Origin: Blastocystis sp. Blastoise
Lineage: Eukaryota; Sar; Bigyra; Opalinata; Blastocystidae
Length of the DNA: 64,000 nucleotides
Assembly: GCA_039096225.1 (NCBI GenBank)
Contig: JBBPEB010000015.1
Span: 1,841,001 to 1,905,000, forward strand
Reading direction: 5' to 3'
Positions 12,017 to 23,938 of the stretch are shown here, one piece after another. The number at the start of each line of letters is the position of its first letter. Position 1 is the first letter of the stretch. A model generated the notes under the pieces. That model ran no database searches and was not told the DNA's origin. It worked only from the letters and a program-made list of their open reading frames with translations. The translations under genes and the position numbers were made by a program.

Positions 12017-13103
12017 AAGATGACAAATAGTTATTTTGAGACTCTTAAGAATGCCATCGATTTCAAAGTAGGCAATCAAGAAGTATATATATATATATAT
12101 TAATAATTATATATATTAATAATTATATATATTAATAATTATATATATTAATAATTATATATATAAAAGATTGTTCCTGTAGTATATACCGCTATGCACG
12201 GCGTTGGCGGTCTTTATGTTCATCGTTTAACTGATCTTTTCAACCTCCCTCCCTTCATCTATGTTCCCTCTCAATGTGACCCTGATCCTGAGTTCCCAAC
12301 GGTCTCTTTCCCTAATCCTGAAGAAAAAGGAGCTTTATCTGTTGCTGAAAATTATGCTGATAGTATTAATGTTGGCATTGTAATTGCTACTGATCCTGAT
12401 GCTGATCGATTCACTTGTGCTGAAAAGAGAGATGGAGCTTGGTATCAGTTTACTGGTGATCAAATAGGAGCTATGTTAGGCTATTTATTACTCTTAGATC
12501 TTAAGCAAAGTGGTTGTAATGATATGAGTAAATATTGTTACATCGCTTCTACTGTGTCCTCCAAATTATTAAAGAGAATCGCTGAAGTTGAAGGTCTTCA
12601 TTTTGAAGAATGTCTTACTGGATTCAAATGGATTGGAAATACAAATATCAAATGTCATCAAGAAGGATTTATTCAATTATTAGGATATGAAGAAGCTATT
12701 GGTTATGCTCTTGGTGAAAATAAGAAAGATAAAGATGGTATTTCTATATGTATATATTTATATCAAAAACTTATTCAATTATACTCTGATGGGCTTACTC
12801 TCTTTGATTTACTTCAAGAAATTTATACTAAGTATGGTTATTACTTAACTAATAACAGTTATGTCATTACTCCTTCTTCTGACTATACTGAAGCTGTCTT
12901 TAAAAGACTCCGAAATAACGGACAATACTGGTAGGGTTATATTATTATTTTTATTATGTTTATTATGTTCATTATTATTATTATTATTATTATTATGTTT
13001 ATTATTATTATGTTTATTATTATTATTATTATTATTATGTTTATGTTTATGTTTATGTTTATGTTTATGTTTATGTTTATTATGTTTATTATGTTTATTA
13101 TGT

Positions 13104-13135
<32 letters not shown>

Positions 13136-13566
13136 AATGTGGTCATTTTATTGTGAATTCTATTCGTGATCTTACTTTAGGATATGATAGCAATACTCAA
13201 GATGGAAAGCCCACTCTCTACGTGGATCCCAACGCACATATGATCACGTATATATAATAATTATAATCAAATAATAAACATATAATAATATATAAGTAAC
13301 TCTTAACAATTCTATTTCCCTGTTTATATAGATATACCTTTAAAGAAGGTCCAGTTGTTACTATTCGTACAAGTGGTACAGAACCTAAGATTAAGTATTA
13401 TATGGAGTGTCATGGTACTACTAAAGAAGAAGCTCAAAGTATATATATATCATTACTATTATTATTATTATATATTATCATTTCTCTTTATAATTACCTT
13501 ATGTTTCTCATAGATCTTTTGGATGACTTCTCTTCCGAATTCTTAAAGAACATGCTTACATTATAA
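10532..13566 (+). CDS. PGM2: Phosphoglucomutase, PGM2/phosphopentomutase type
   Basis: Alpha-D-phosphohexomutase superfamily enzyme that interconverts glucose-1-P and glucose-6-P and/or ribose-1-P and ribose-5-P in the cytosol. About ten exons can be joined from MSKELNKEYL to KNMLTL. Motifs in order: FGTAGLRQAMEAG near the N-terminus; VTASHNPKKDDGYK with the phosphoserine (Ser of SHN); ATDPDADRFT, the Mg2+ loop; ECLTGFKWIG, the sugar-specificity loop; GYEEAIGYALG, the sugar-binding loop; and RTSGTEPKIKYY, the phosphate-binding loop. The order and the NGYKVYWENGAQ-like segment match the PGM2 branch rather than PGM1. All key residues are present. The exon junction at DDGYK/VYWENGAQ is odd: a 10-bp direct repeat flanks an intron full of tandem repeats (see findings). 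The product supplies glucose-1-P for UDP-glucose, which UDP-glucose dehydrogenase and possibly the glucan synthase in this window would use. Confidence 0.92.
11501..11735. repeat. Tandem repeat filling a PGM intron
   Basis: About three rounds of a roughly 65-70-base unit built from GTTATATATTGTTAT, TTTATACTTTTATTA and ATATATAGTTATG segments. It keeps an open frame by chance of composition. It is flanked by the direct repeat GTTATAAAGT. Confidence 0.8.
12945..13130. repeat. (TTA)n and TTTATG repeats in a PGM intron
   Basis: Intron made almost wholly of ATT trinucleotides with blocks of TTTATG hexamers and TTTATTATG nonamers. The flanking exons join as QYC-FKCGHF with a phase-2 junction. Confidence 0.85.
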
Positions 13567-13935
13567 GACTAAAAAAAAACATTCTTTTTATCTTCTCATT
13601 TTGTTTTGTTTTATATATTTTCATGTCAATTTCTATCTTATTTGTGTTTGTTCTTCTTCTTTTATAATTCTATTCAATATTTTTAATTGTTCTATATCTA
13701 ATACTTTTTCTTATATAAAATGAATATATTTATATGTTAATAAACTATATTATCTGTTAACCATTTTTGATAACTTCTTTTCAATTCACGTGTATCTTTT
13801 TTGTAATAGATTCTGTACATATTCTTTTTTCTTATTTATCATTTTGTTTTTATTTTTTTTTATATCAATATTCATACATCTGTAACTGAAGGATATATAT
13901 ATATATATAAACAAAACAAAAAAAAAACATACACA
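13567..13935. other. Convergent intergenic spacer
   Basis: 3' flanks of PGM and the ZNHIT3-like gene. T-rich tracts only; no gene seen. Confidence 0.5.
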
Positions 13936-14514
13936 CTATAAACCTGTAAATTCAAAATCACCATTTTCATTTCTTATACCTGCACCAATTGTTATTAACA
14001 TTTCATCAATGATATCTGAGAATTCCATATTCTTTCGAAGTCGCTCCAAATCCTTCACACGATCTGGTGACTCATCTATCGATTTTAGTAATTTCATAAT
14101 ATACACAGAATCAATGTGTTTCCTAAACTCTATAATAAAATAAAACTTATATTATATAAATTCTATGAATTATTTTCATAAGTATATATATTAAATGTAA
14201 AAATAATTGACTATTGAATAAAATAACTAACAAAATACCAGGTGAATCAAGTCTTTTCAAATTCTCTTCAGGAATATACTCCATAATATCATCATCTTCA
14301 TCATCAACTTCTTCTTTATGATCAGACTCAACAATATCTGGTTTATTTTGTTCTTTATTGCATGTTTCTTTGTGTATTTTTGAACAATTCACAGAACAGA
14401 AAAATGATTTACAAATTGGACATTTGTAACTAGTTCAAATGAATGAAATACTGATGTACAACATGAATACTTTGAATTTTCCTTTTTACACACAACACAC
14501 ACCTTTTCTGACAT
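13936..14514 (-). CDS. ZNHIT3: ZNHIT3-like HIT zinc-finger protein
   Basis: Small nuclear HIT-finger protein. In yeast and animals Hit1/ZNHIT3 helps assemble box C/D snoRNPs with Rsa1/NUFIP1. The start MSEKVCVVCKKENS at 14514 is followed by a 43-nt intron that must be removed to give NYKCPICKSFFCSVNCSKIHKETC, completing the zf-HIT pattern (CxxC, CxxC, CxxxC, HxxxC). A Glu/Asp-rich linker follows (KEEVDDEDDDIMEY). The last exon encodes FRKHIDSVYIMKLLKSID and MEFSDIIDEML, resembling the C-terminal helical ZNHIT3 region that binds NUFIP1. The total of about 141 residues is close to the human protein (155). Assignment to ZNHIT3 rather than another ZNHIT rests on size and the C-terminal helices, so it is less certain than the zinc finger itself. 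Confidence 0.75.
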
Positions 14515-15281
14515 TTTTTCAAAAAACAAATAAAAAATTCAATGTTTTTATTCGATTGTTTGAGATAAATCCTATTTTATCTTTTTAAAATACGTAAAAA
14601 AATATTGAATAGGTCCGGTATGTGCAGTAATTTCTATAGATGTGATTACTCTTAAAAAATCTTCAATTATATTTTTGCCAAACAATAATGTATGTATGAA
14701 ACAAGTTTTTCTTTCATAAATCTATTTAATTATGACATAATATACTTACTTGTATACAACAAAATCACTATTATGCAATTGCTAACTATTTTAATAAAAC
14801 TTTAGTCTCTTTTTTGCAAATATTTCTCTCATATAGATTAAAAACATGTATTGATGATACAAACAATATTTTATTATTTTAATTTTAAAGAAAATGCAAC
14901 TTCATTTCTATATTGCTGAATGTATCTTTTTCTATGATTATATCACTCAAAATAATATGTTTTTATTTGTAACAATTGAAATATAAAACAACTTATGCCC
15001 ATAGGATGTCTTTTTAACTTATGGTTATAATCACCAGTGATAATTGAGAAGTTAACGCATATTCTTCTGGTTCCTCTTCTCCATAGATATGCCTTCCCCG
15101 ATAGAGACGGAAAATAGTGGAAAACAAAGATTATTGACGAGAAATGAAGAGTTTATTATGGGAATTTATCATGAAAATTCACTAACCTACACAATCCTTA
15201 GGTGTTGAGTTTCCTGAAGAGTATATTTATATTTTTTTTATCGATAATACTTTTTGTATTTTTATAAAGATTCAGGTTATA
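14515..15281. other. Divergent intergenic region (ZNHIT3-like / UGDH promoters)
   Basis: About 770 bases between two divergently transcribed genes, so probably both promoters. AT-rich with a less AT-rich patch at about 15040-15125. No distinct element recognised. Confidence 0.5.
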
Positions 15282-17102
15282 ATGGAAGCTACACAAGTTC
15301 AAAAGAAACAAATTAAAAATATTTGTTGTGTTGGTGCTGGTTATGTCGGTGGTCCTACTATGGCTGTCATTGCTAAGGAATGCCCTGAAATCCATGTTAC
15401 CGTTGTTGATGTTGATGCTAAGAGAATTGAAGCTTGGAATAGTGATTCTCTTCCTATTTTTGAACCTGGTCTTCATGAAATTGTTATGGAATGTAGAGGT
15501 AGAAATCTCTTCTTCAGTAACGATGTCGAAACTGAAATCGATAATGCTGATGTTATTTTCCTTGCTGTCAATGTATTTTATTTATATAGAATATACTTTA
15601 AAATATATACTAATATGATTATATCTATTTTATTTATATACTATAGTTTCTAATATATTATTTTTATTTATATACTATAGTTTCTAATATATTATTTTTA
15701 TTTGTATACTATAGTTTCTAATATACTATTTTTATAGACTCCTACTAAGACTTTTGGTATTGGTGCTGGTAGCGCTGCTAATCTCAAGTTCCTTGAATTA
15801 GCTACTAGAACTATTGCTCGTGTTGCTAAATCTGATAAGATTGTTGTATGCATTTTAATTAGTTTTTATTATATTTTAATTATTTTTTATTATATTTTAA
15901 TTAGTTTTTATTATATTTTAATTAACTTTTATTATATTTTAATTAACTTTTATTATATTTTAATTAACTTTTATTATATTTTAATTAGTTTTATTATATT
16001 TTAATTAGTTTTTATTATAAATAATATTAATAAATAAAAATATATATATAATAAAACTATGTGATACTATTATGTTTTTTTATAGGTTGAAAAATCTACA
16101 GTTCCTGTACGTACTGCTGCTACTCTTGAAAGAATTTTCAAGGAGAATAGCAAGGTTCATTTTGATGTTGTAAATAATCCTGAATTCTTAGCTGAAGGTA
16201 CTGCTATTAATGATTTATTACATCCTGCTCGTATTCTTCTTGGTTCTCAAAAGACTCCTTCTGGTCTTGCTGCTGTTGAAGCTTTAGTTGATTTATATGC
16301 TCGTTGGGTACCTCGTGAACGTATTATTACTACTAATGTTTGGTCTTCTGAATTAGCTAAGCTTACTGCTAATTCTTTCTTAGCTCAAAGAATTTCTTCT
16401 ATTAACTCTATTTCTGCTGTTTGTGAAGCTGTTGGTGCTGATGTTTGTGAAGTTTCTCGTGCTGTTGGTGCTGATCCTCGTTTAGGTAATAAATTCTTAA
16501 CTGCTTCTATTGGTTTTGGTGGTTCTTGCTTCCAAAAAGATGTTTTAGATTTAGTTTATTTAGCTCAACATTATGGTTTAGATGAAGTTGCTGATTATTG
16601 GAAACAAGTTATTAATATGAATGATTATCAAAAACGTAGATTTGCTCAACATATTATTCATGATATGTTTGATACTGTTAATGGAAAGAGAATCTGTATG
16701 TTTGGTTTTGCTTATAAGAAGAATACTGGTGATACTCGTGAAACACCTGCTGCTTATATTGCTAAGAACTTATTAGATGAACAAGCTAAAATCATGGTTT
16801 ATGATCCTAAAGTTACTGAAACTTCTATGTTTATGGAACTTGAATATACTTTAGGTGTCAATGAAGAAACTTGCCCTAAATTAAATGATTTAATTACTAT
16901 GGTTAAGGATCCTATTGCTGCCACTCAAGGTGCTCATGCTATTCTTATTATGACTGAATGGGATGAATTCAAGACTTTTGATTATAAGGCTATTTATGAT
17001 AATATGATGAAGCCTGCTTATATTTTCGATGGTCGTAATATTCTTGATCATAAGGCTCTTAGAGAAATTGGCTTTGAAGTTCATAATATTGGTAGAAACT
17101 AA
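15282..17102 (+). CDS. UGDH: UDP-glucose 6-dehydrogenase
   Basis: Cytosolic NAD+-dependent enzyme oxidising UDP-glucose to UDP-glucuronate, precursor of UDP-xylose and glucuronan polymers. Three exons, 15282-15572, 15738-15845 and 16086-17102, give 471 residues, the usual eukaryotic length. The N-terminal Rossmann site is [22 protein letters not shown] spans the first junction; [12 protein letters not shown] and [11 protein letters not shown] follow; [20 protein letters not shown] holds the conserved Lys and Asn; [10 protein letters not shown] has the catalytic Cys; [15 protein letters not shown] and MTEWDEF lie in the UDP-binding domain. All key residues are intact and the sequence is very close to animal and plant UGDH. 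Codons are strongly biased (GCT, GGT, ACT, CGT, TTA), as in the adenylosuccinate lyase and DUF2264 genes, suggesting high expression. Intron 2 is a tandem repeat. Confidence 0.96.
15847..16030. repeat. 22-bp tandem repeat in UGDH intron 2
   Basis: About eight copies of TTTTAATTAACTTTTATTATA-like units, with variation between AACT, AGTT and ATTT at one site. It fills most of the intron. Confidence 0.85.
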
Positions 17103-17392
17103 TGTTTTTAAATACAACAATTATTATTATTTATATTTTATAGGAAAATACGGAAAACATTTGGTATGAATATTTTTTTTCTTTTATTCATCCTTTTTTT
17201 TAAAGTTTCATTGTCAGTTCTATTTTTCTATAACATATTTTGGTTTTGTTTTTTATAAAAAAAATATTAATAACATTATAACTACTAATAAAAAAAGTGA
17301 AGAGTTAAAAGTCGCAAATTTTATTCTTGTATAATAATAATAAAAAATGAAAACACAACACACAAAATAACTTAGGGCTCATTGATAAACAT

Positions 17393-17992
17393 TTAAGCTT
17401 CTTGTTCCTTAGCACGTCGGAGACGTTGAATGGCAGAACGGACAGTTAAGGCAGAGGGAGTACTATAATTGATAAAAATAATTATGTGAATCATAAAGTA
17501 ATATAAATTATAATTCGAATAATGATTTAAATGGATATAATAGTAAAAAAAAAAATGTTTTTATAAAGAGGAGAAGATATAGATCACATAAAGTAATATA
17601 TATATAATAAACACATAAGCAACGCTCCAAGCACCACCAGCAACGGTCTTACCGCACTTAGTACAAGACCAAATACCAACACTGGTTCTCTTAACGGCAC
17701 ATTTACCGCAGAAAGCACAAGTGTAGTTAGAGTGTTGAGAGATTTCCATCTTCTTAACAATCTTACGAAGAGAGGAACCATAACGAGTTCCGTACTTACC
17801 ACAAATACCAACCTTCTTAGTACGCTTACCCTATATTTGAATGTATAATGAATGAACTTAATTTGAAATAATAAATTGTTGATAAAAGAAGAATTATAAA
17901 ATTAATTCTTTCAGACTCTTCATTTTTTAGCCCAAAAAGCATGAGTTAATAAAGATAAACTAATATAAAAGTAATAGAACAACATATACCAT
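17393..17992 (-). CDS. RPL37A: 60S ribosomal protein eL43 (L37a)
   Basis: Large-subunit ribosomal protein with a C4 zinc ribbon. Three exons: the first coding exon is only the ATG (17990-17992), followed by GTATATGTT; the second starts at 17830 with [23 protein letters not shown]; the third ends [20 protein letters not shown]. The zinc ribbon is [19 protein letters not shown] followed by TKC, matching the family CSFCGK...GIWHCGSC pattern. GGAW and TVRSAI are family hallmarks. The total is 96 residues against 92 in human; the two or so extra residues fall at the last junction (SVAYVTPSA), which is set by phase only. The single-codon first exon is inferred from the need for a Met before GKRTKK and the perfect donor after the ATG. 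Confidence 0.92.
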
Positions 17993-18282
17993 GTTTATTT
18001 AATGTATATCGATAATTAAATGCCCTAAATAATTAATACTGGCTTAGAAATATGTTGGGAGAAAAAAAATATTTGACCCTATTGTTTTTGTGGTAATTGA
18101 AGTAGCCTATAAAATATACTGATTTCTGGAAAAAGGGCATCCCTAATATTGGACATCCAGTGGGCCTTATTATCATTTCTGACCCTTTTAAAAAAACTAT
18201 GATTTATTCACGGTTATTATTTTTGTTCGTAAGGGCTTTTTTGTACTTTTTCAGTAGTTCTTTTCTTATAAAAATAACCTAA

Positions 18283-20648
18283 ATGAGTGAACCTATTGAA
18301 CAAACTGTTGAACAACCTACTGAACAAGCTTGTGAACAACCTGTTGAACAAGCTGAACTTCCTTTCGACGAAATGGAGATGCCTCGTAATAAATATGAGA
18401 ATCCTTTAGTCGATCGTTATGCTTCTAAGGAAATGTCTTATATTTGGTCTCCTGCTAAGAAATTCTCTACTTGGAGACAACTTTGGATTGCTTTAGCTAC
18501 AGCTGAAAAAGAATTAGGACTCGATATAACTGATGAACAAATTGAAGAAATGAAAGCTCATATTTATGATATAGATTATCAACTTGCTGCTGAAAAGGAA
18601 AAGCTTTTAAGACATGATGTTATGGCTCATATTCATGCTTGGGGAGAAACTTGTAAGAAAGCTATGCCTATTATTCATTTAGGTGCTACTTCTTGTTATG
18701 TTGGTGATAATACTGATTTAATTCAAATGAAAGAAGCTATGAATCTTATTCGTGGTAAACTTATGATTCTTATTGATACTTTAGCTAAGTTTGCTGATCA
18801 ATATAAGGACATGCCTACTCTTGGTTTTACTCATTATCAATGTGCTCAACTTGTTACATATCTTTTTTTTAAATATATATATATATTTTATTTATTTATT
18901 TATTTATTATTATTATTTATTTATTTATTTATATTATATATATTATTATTATTATTTATTTATTTATTATTATTTATGTAAATAATTAATATAAGTTATT
19001 GGATCATTCTTTATTTATATACAACAAAAAAAACTATATTTAAATATTATTATTATTTTTATATAAATAATGATGCTATTATTATATTAAAAGAGAGTAT
19101 ATTTCTTTAATTCTCTATACTGTTGGTAAACGTGCTACTTTATGGTGTCAAGATTTCCTTATTGATTTAGATAATGTAGAATATCAAATTGATCATTTAC
19201 CTTTCCGTGGAGTTAAAGGTACTACGGGTACTCAAGCTTCTTTCTTAGATTTATTTAATGGAGATCATGATAAAGTGAAAGCTTTAGGAAAGAGAGTATG
19301 TGAATTAATGGGATTTGAAAAGGATATTGCTGTTTCAGGTCAAACTTATACTCGAAAAGTTGATTATTATGTAATGAGTGTTTTAAGTGGTATTGCTGCT
19401 TCTTGTTATAAGATGGCAGGAGATATTCGTTTATTAGCTAATCTTAAAGAAATTGAAGAACCTTTTGAAAAGAATCAAGTATTTATAGAATTATTATGTA
19501 GTTTTAATATTATTATAATAATTTTTTTTTTTTGAATTTCTGTTCTTATTGTTCTTTAATAAATATAATAAATATAATAAATATAATAAATATAATAAAT
19601 ATAATAAATATAATAAATATAATAAATATAATAAATATAATAAATATAATAAATATAATAAATATAATAAATATAATAAATATAATAAATATAATAAGTA
19701 TAATAAATATAATAAATATAATAAATATAATAAATATAATAAATATAATAAATATAATAAATATAATAAATATAATAAATATAATAAATATAATAAATAT
19801 AATAAATATAATAAATATAATAAATATAATAAATATACTAACTATGCTAACTCTATAGATTGGTAGTTCTGCTATGGCTTATAAGCGTAATCCTATGAGA
19901 TGTGAACGTATTTGTTCTCTTTCTCGTTATATTATGAACCTTCCTGAAACATGTGCTAACACTCATTCCTGCCAATGGTTTGAACGTACTTTAGATGATA
20001 GTGCTATTCGTAGAATTGTATTACCTGAAGCTTTCTTAGCTACAGATGTCATCTTAACTATTGCTACTAATGTTACTAGTGGACTTGTTGTCTGGCCTAA
20101 GGTATGCATATATAAGATTTATTTCTCTATTCTTAATGATATCATTTAACCATTATTATTTTTTATGTGTAATTAAATCAATTTACCATTCTATTCTGTT
20201 AATCTCTATACTCTTATTAAAAAAATAAATATTAACATTTAATAATCATTTCTATATTTATTATATTTTATAAATAAAATAATCTTTAAAAATTATTATA
20301 AAATATATTTTATAATAAAATAATCTTTAAAATAATCTTTAAAATAATCTTTAAAATATATTATAAAATATATTTTATAATAATTTTTAAATTATTTCTG
20401 TCTTTAGGTTATTGAAACTCATGTTCGTGAACAACTTCCTTTTATGGCTACTGAGAATATATTAATGGAATGTGTAAAGGCTGGTGGTAATAGACAAGAT
20501 TTACATGAAGCTATTCGTGTTCATTCTATGGAAGCTGCTCGTGTTTTCAAAGAAGAAGGAAAACCATTCGATTTACTTGAAGTATATAACATTATATATT
20601 ATTATTTTCATTATTTTTTTATAATTAATTATTTTTTTAAATATTATT

Positions 20649-20711
<63 letters not shown>

Positions 20712-20898
20712 GCGTATTAAGGCTGATCCTTTATTTGCTCCTGTTCATGATAGATTAGACAGTATTGTCAATCCTCATGCTTTTATTGGTCGTGCTCCTG
20801 AACAAGTCACTGAATTTATTCAAGAATGTGTCGATCCTGCTCGTGAAAGAAATGCTACTTATCTTAAGAATACTCATTTAGATGCTGTTTCTGTCTAA
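18283..20898 (+). CDS. ADSL: Adenylosuccinate lyase
   Basis: Cytosolic purine enzyme that removes fumarate from SAICAR and adenylosuccinate. Exons 18283-18857, 19121-19478, 19859-20101, 20408-20581 and 20713-20898 total 1536 nt, exactly 512 codons (511 residues). A Glu/Gln/Pro repeat ([13 protein letters not shown]) precedes the enzyme body. Motifs: [110 protein letters not shown], the fumarate-lyase signature, with Ala where the family usually has Pro; [31 protein letters not shown]. The first intron joins QLV-T-VGKR only if it runs 18858-19120 with AT and AC ends, i.e. a U12-type intron. Intron 2 is a giant 9-bp repeat. Divergent from eL43 with a 290-bp shared upstream region. Confidence 0.96.
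18858..19120 (+). other. AT-AC (U12-type) intron in ADSL
   Basis: The intron starts ATATCTTTTT and ends CTCTATAC. The U12 AT-AC donor consensus is ATATCCTTT, one mismatch here. A branch-like TTCTTTAAT lies at 19103-19111, about ten bases before the end, where the U12 consensus is TTCCTTAAC. Joining at these points gives GTT-ACT-GTT-GGT, the conserved VTVGKR; the nearest AG acceptor (19096-19097) would insert about seven foreign residues. Confidence 0.8.
19558..19836. repeat. 9-bp tandem array (AATATAATA), about 31 copies, ADSL intron 2
   Basis: Almost perfect array of the 9-mer with one G variant near 19698. It stays open in two frames, as Asn-Lys-Tyr and Ile-Ile-Asn repeats, but lies between exons whose junction (KNQ-IGSSAM) is fixed by conservation, so it is intronic. 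Confidence 0.95.
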
Positions 20899-21286
20899 GT
20901 TAAAAACTCATCTTTTTTTCAATTTTTTATAACTTATTTCATTTATTTAATAGTCTTTACATGATATTCACAAAAGATCTATATTATGTATTCTTTATTT
21001 TTAAACCTATTGTTTTGTTTTTTTGTTTATTTTCAATTTCCATTTATATTTATTTTTTTCTATTTATTATAACTTGCAATTTAGAACACATGATATACAA
21101 TAATTTTAAACTTAGTACCTTGATTAGCACCTATAATACACCTTTTCATAAAAAAAAAATGATTCAAACATGATTACCAGTATTATTTGTATTTACTGAC
21201 TGAAATAATGAATTATAATCATTATTCTTTTCTTCTTTTTCGATTTTAAATTCTTCTTTTTTTTGTGTTTATTATTGAATACTAGT
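20899..21286. other. Intergenic spacer
   Basis: T-rich 3' flank of ADSL and presumed promoter of the next gene. A 70-codon frame at 20961-21173 is Phe/Ile/Tyr-rich and looks like chance. Confidence 0.5.
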
Positions 21287-22141
21287 ATGTCAGATTCTGA
21301 AAAATCAACAGAGTACTATTCTAACATCTATATATTTGATAAGAATTATTCTTTATAGAACTAAAAAGAGAATTTCTTACAATTTTGATCCTGATTCTCA
21401 TTCAAGCGATCCAAAAACATCACAAACAACTTCCAAACCTATCTTCGAGTATGCTCCAAAAAATTCTTCAAGAGAAAGAAGACATTCATTCGAAGTATAT
21501 TATCAAATCCAGAATAAATAAATATATATATTTATAAAGTAACTTTATGATTTTATGTAAATATTTAGGGAAGAAATCGACATTATGATGAAAAGAAAAG
21601 AGATTATGATTCAAAAATAGAGAAAAACTATACTCCACGTTATAGAGATACAAGAGAAAGATATAATTATTCATCAAAGACTTTTTCAAGGGAACAATCT
21701 CGTTCTGATGCCACAAAAACACCATCTACTCGACCCAATCGAGATATGAATAGACCTGCTTGGAAAGAAAGAAGACAACCAAGTTGGTCTCATGATCAAT
21801 TTGGTCAAAACGAAAGAAATGCTAAACGTGTAGAACTCATTGAGAAACGAAATCAACAGAATGAACAAATTAGACAAATTATCAAACAAAGAATGGCTGA
21901 GAGATTAAAGGAAAGACAAAATGAGAATCCTTCTACTCAAACTACAGAAGTAAAAGAAGTTTCAAATTCTCTTACTACTACAACTGATGAAAAGAAGGAA
22001 CAAACACAAATTACTGATATCTCTAATCAGAATAAGGAAATGATAAAAAATGATACTACAAATGGAAAAGACCTTGAAACAAGTGAACAAGAAACTATAA
22101 ACAAACAATCCGAAATAAGAACTGAAGATACTAAGAATTAA
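21287..22141 (+). CDS. Charged, Arg/Glu/Gln-rich protein, unrecognised
   Basis: Three exons. The start MSDSEKSTE is followed by a 46-nt intron (GTACTATTC to TTTATAG) and exon TKKRISYNFDPDSHSSDP; a second intron after RRHSFE leads to GRNRHYDEKKRDYDSK. The middle is Arg/Tyr/Ser-rich (RYRDTRERYNYSS) and contains MNRPAWKERRQPSWSHDQFG. A helical, charged stretch (NAKRVELIEKRNQQNEQIRQ, MAERLKERQNE) may form a coiled coil; the tail is Thr/Glu/Lys-rich. No domain, membrane segment or signal peptide. The composition resembles nuclear RNA-processing factors, but that is only an impression. Confidence 0.65.
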
Positions 22142-22496
22142 ATCCATTAAAAGAAAGAGTATATTATCTTATTATAACGTTTTCTTTACTATTTCTTAAA
22201 ATTTTATTTTTTTTTACTAATACAAAAAATCTATCTACTATAGGCAACTATATATAAAATAAATATATAATTGTTGTATATTAATTTATAACATTCTTTT
22301 AATTCTTGTTTGTTTTCTTTAAAAAACTCATTCTGTTGTCTCAAGGCAATGACCATAATAATGCAAAAGTTAAAATTATGATTTAAGTTAAGTTGTCTTT
22401 CATTTCAACTTTATTATTTTTGGAATTACCTTAATTTTATAATATTGACATTCAGTAATCAAAATAAATTCAAATACATATAAAATTATAAATAAA
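22142..22496. other. Intergenic spacer
   Basis: About 355 AT-rich bases between two genes on the plus strand. Nothing beyond T and A tracts is seen. Confidence 0.45.
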
Positions 22497-23901
22497 ATGT
22501 TCAACAACAAAAAAACGTATACAAAACAGATAAAAAAAGAAACAAAGTATCTTCTTTTCATTCTTTTTTTTTATATGATAGCAATAGATATGCAAGGAAG
22601 ACAGAGAAGAGTTGAAAAACCATCACCTATACATGAAAAGGTCATCAATAATAAACAAACAGATGAGAAATGTGATTCTTTATTCAAGAGAACTTTGAAA
22701 CTAGTATTTGGAATCTTATTCATTCCTATCATTTGCTATTTTGTTTTCTCAATGTCTTATGACTACTGGCTGAAGAGATATAGAGAAAATAAGTATCATG
22801 AAGTTAATGTTCCTATACAAAGTTACTCTTCTAACAACTATCCAACTGTTGGTAAATTTGAAATTCTTGATCCTGAAGTTGAGAAATTAATAAGTCCAAA
22901 CACTGAAGCTTTTGTTCTTGGAGAAGGATTTAAATTTGTTGAAGGTCCTGTATATATTTATATTATATTTTGTAACAGTCATAATAAACTTATCTGTTCT
23001 ATCTTAAAAATATTAATGTTTTATTTATAAGTTTGTTTTTAATGATCAACATTCATTTTTCTTTTTTTTTATATATATTTTTAATATTTTTTTTTAGGTT
23101 TGGAACAAATATGATTCTAAAGGATTTTTATTATTTTCTGATATTCCTAATAATTGTATATATCGTTGGTCTGAAGAAACTGGATTTGAAGTTTATAAAT
23201 ATGAATCAGGTACATCTAAATATAATGCATATACTAGACTAGAACCAGGTACCAATGGATTAGCTATTAATGTATATATTCATTATGTTGTTTATATATA
23301 TATTAATTATGTTGTTTATATATATTTATTATGTTATTTATATATATTTATTATGTTGTTTATATATATATTTATTATGTTGTTTATATATATATTTATT
23401 ATGTTGTTTATATATATATTTATTATGTTGTTTATATATATATTAGTTATGTTGTTTATATATATATTTATTATATTTTTTATATATATGTTAATTATGT
23501 TGCTTATTTTTTTTATTATTATATGATTATATATATATAATTATATGCCTATATATAGCCTATAACAAAAGAGTTATATATGTGTCAACATGGAAATCGA
23601 AGAATATTTAAAGAAACACTTAATTTTGATTCTTATGGTGATATATATAAGGAAGAAGTCGTAGTAGATAATTATGAGCAACAAGAATTAAATAGCCCAA
23701 ATGATTTAATCTTTAATAAATATGGAGATCTTTATTTTACAGGTATAATGGATTCTATATATATATTATATTTATTATTATATATTATATGTTCTATAAC
23801 ATTATTTTTTTAAAATTTTTATGTAGATATTATATATATAAAGTGTAGTTTATTCTTTATATTATATATATTATATATTATATAACATTAATTTTTTTAA
23901 T

Positions 23902-23938
<37 letters not shown>

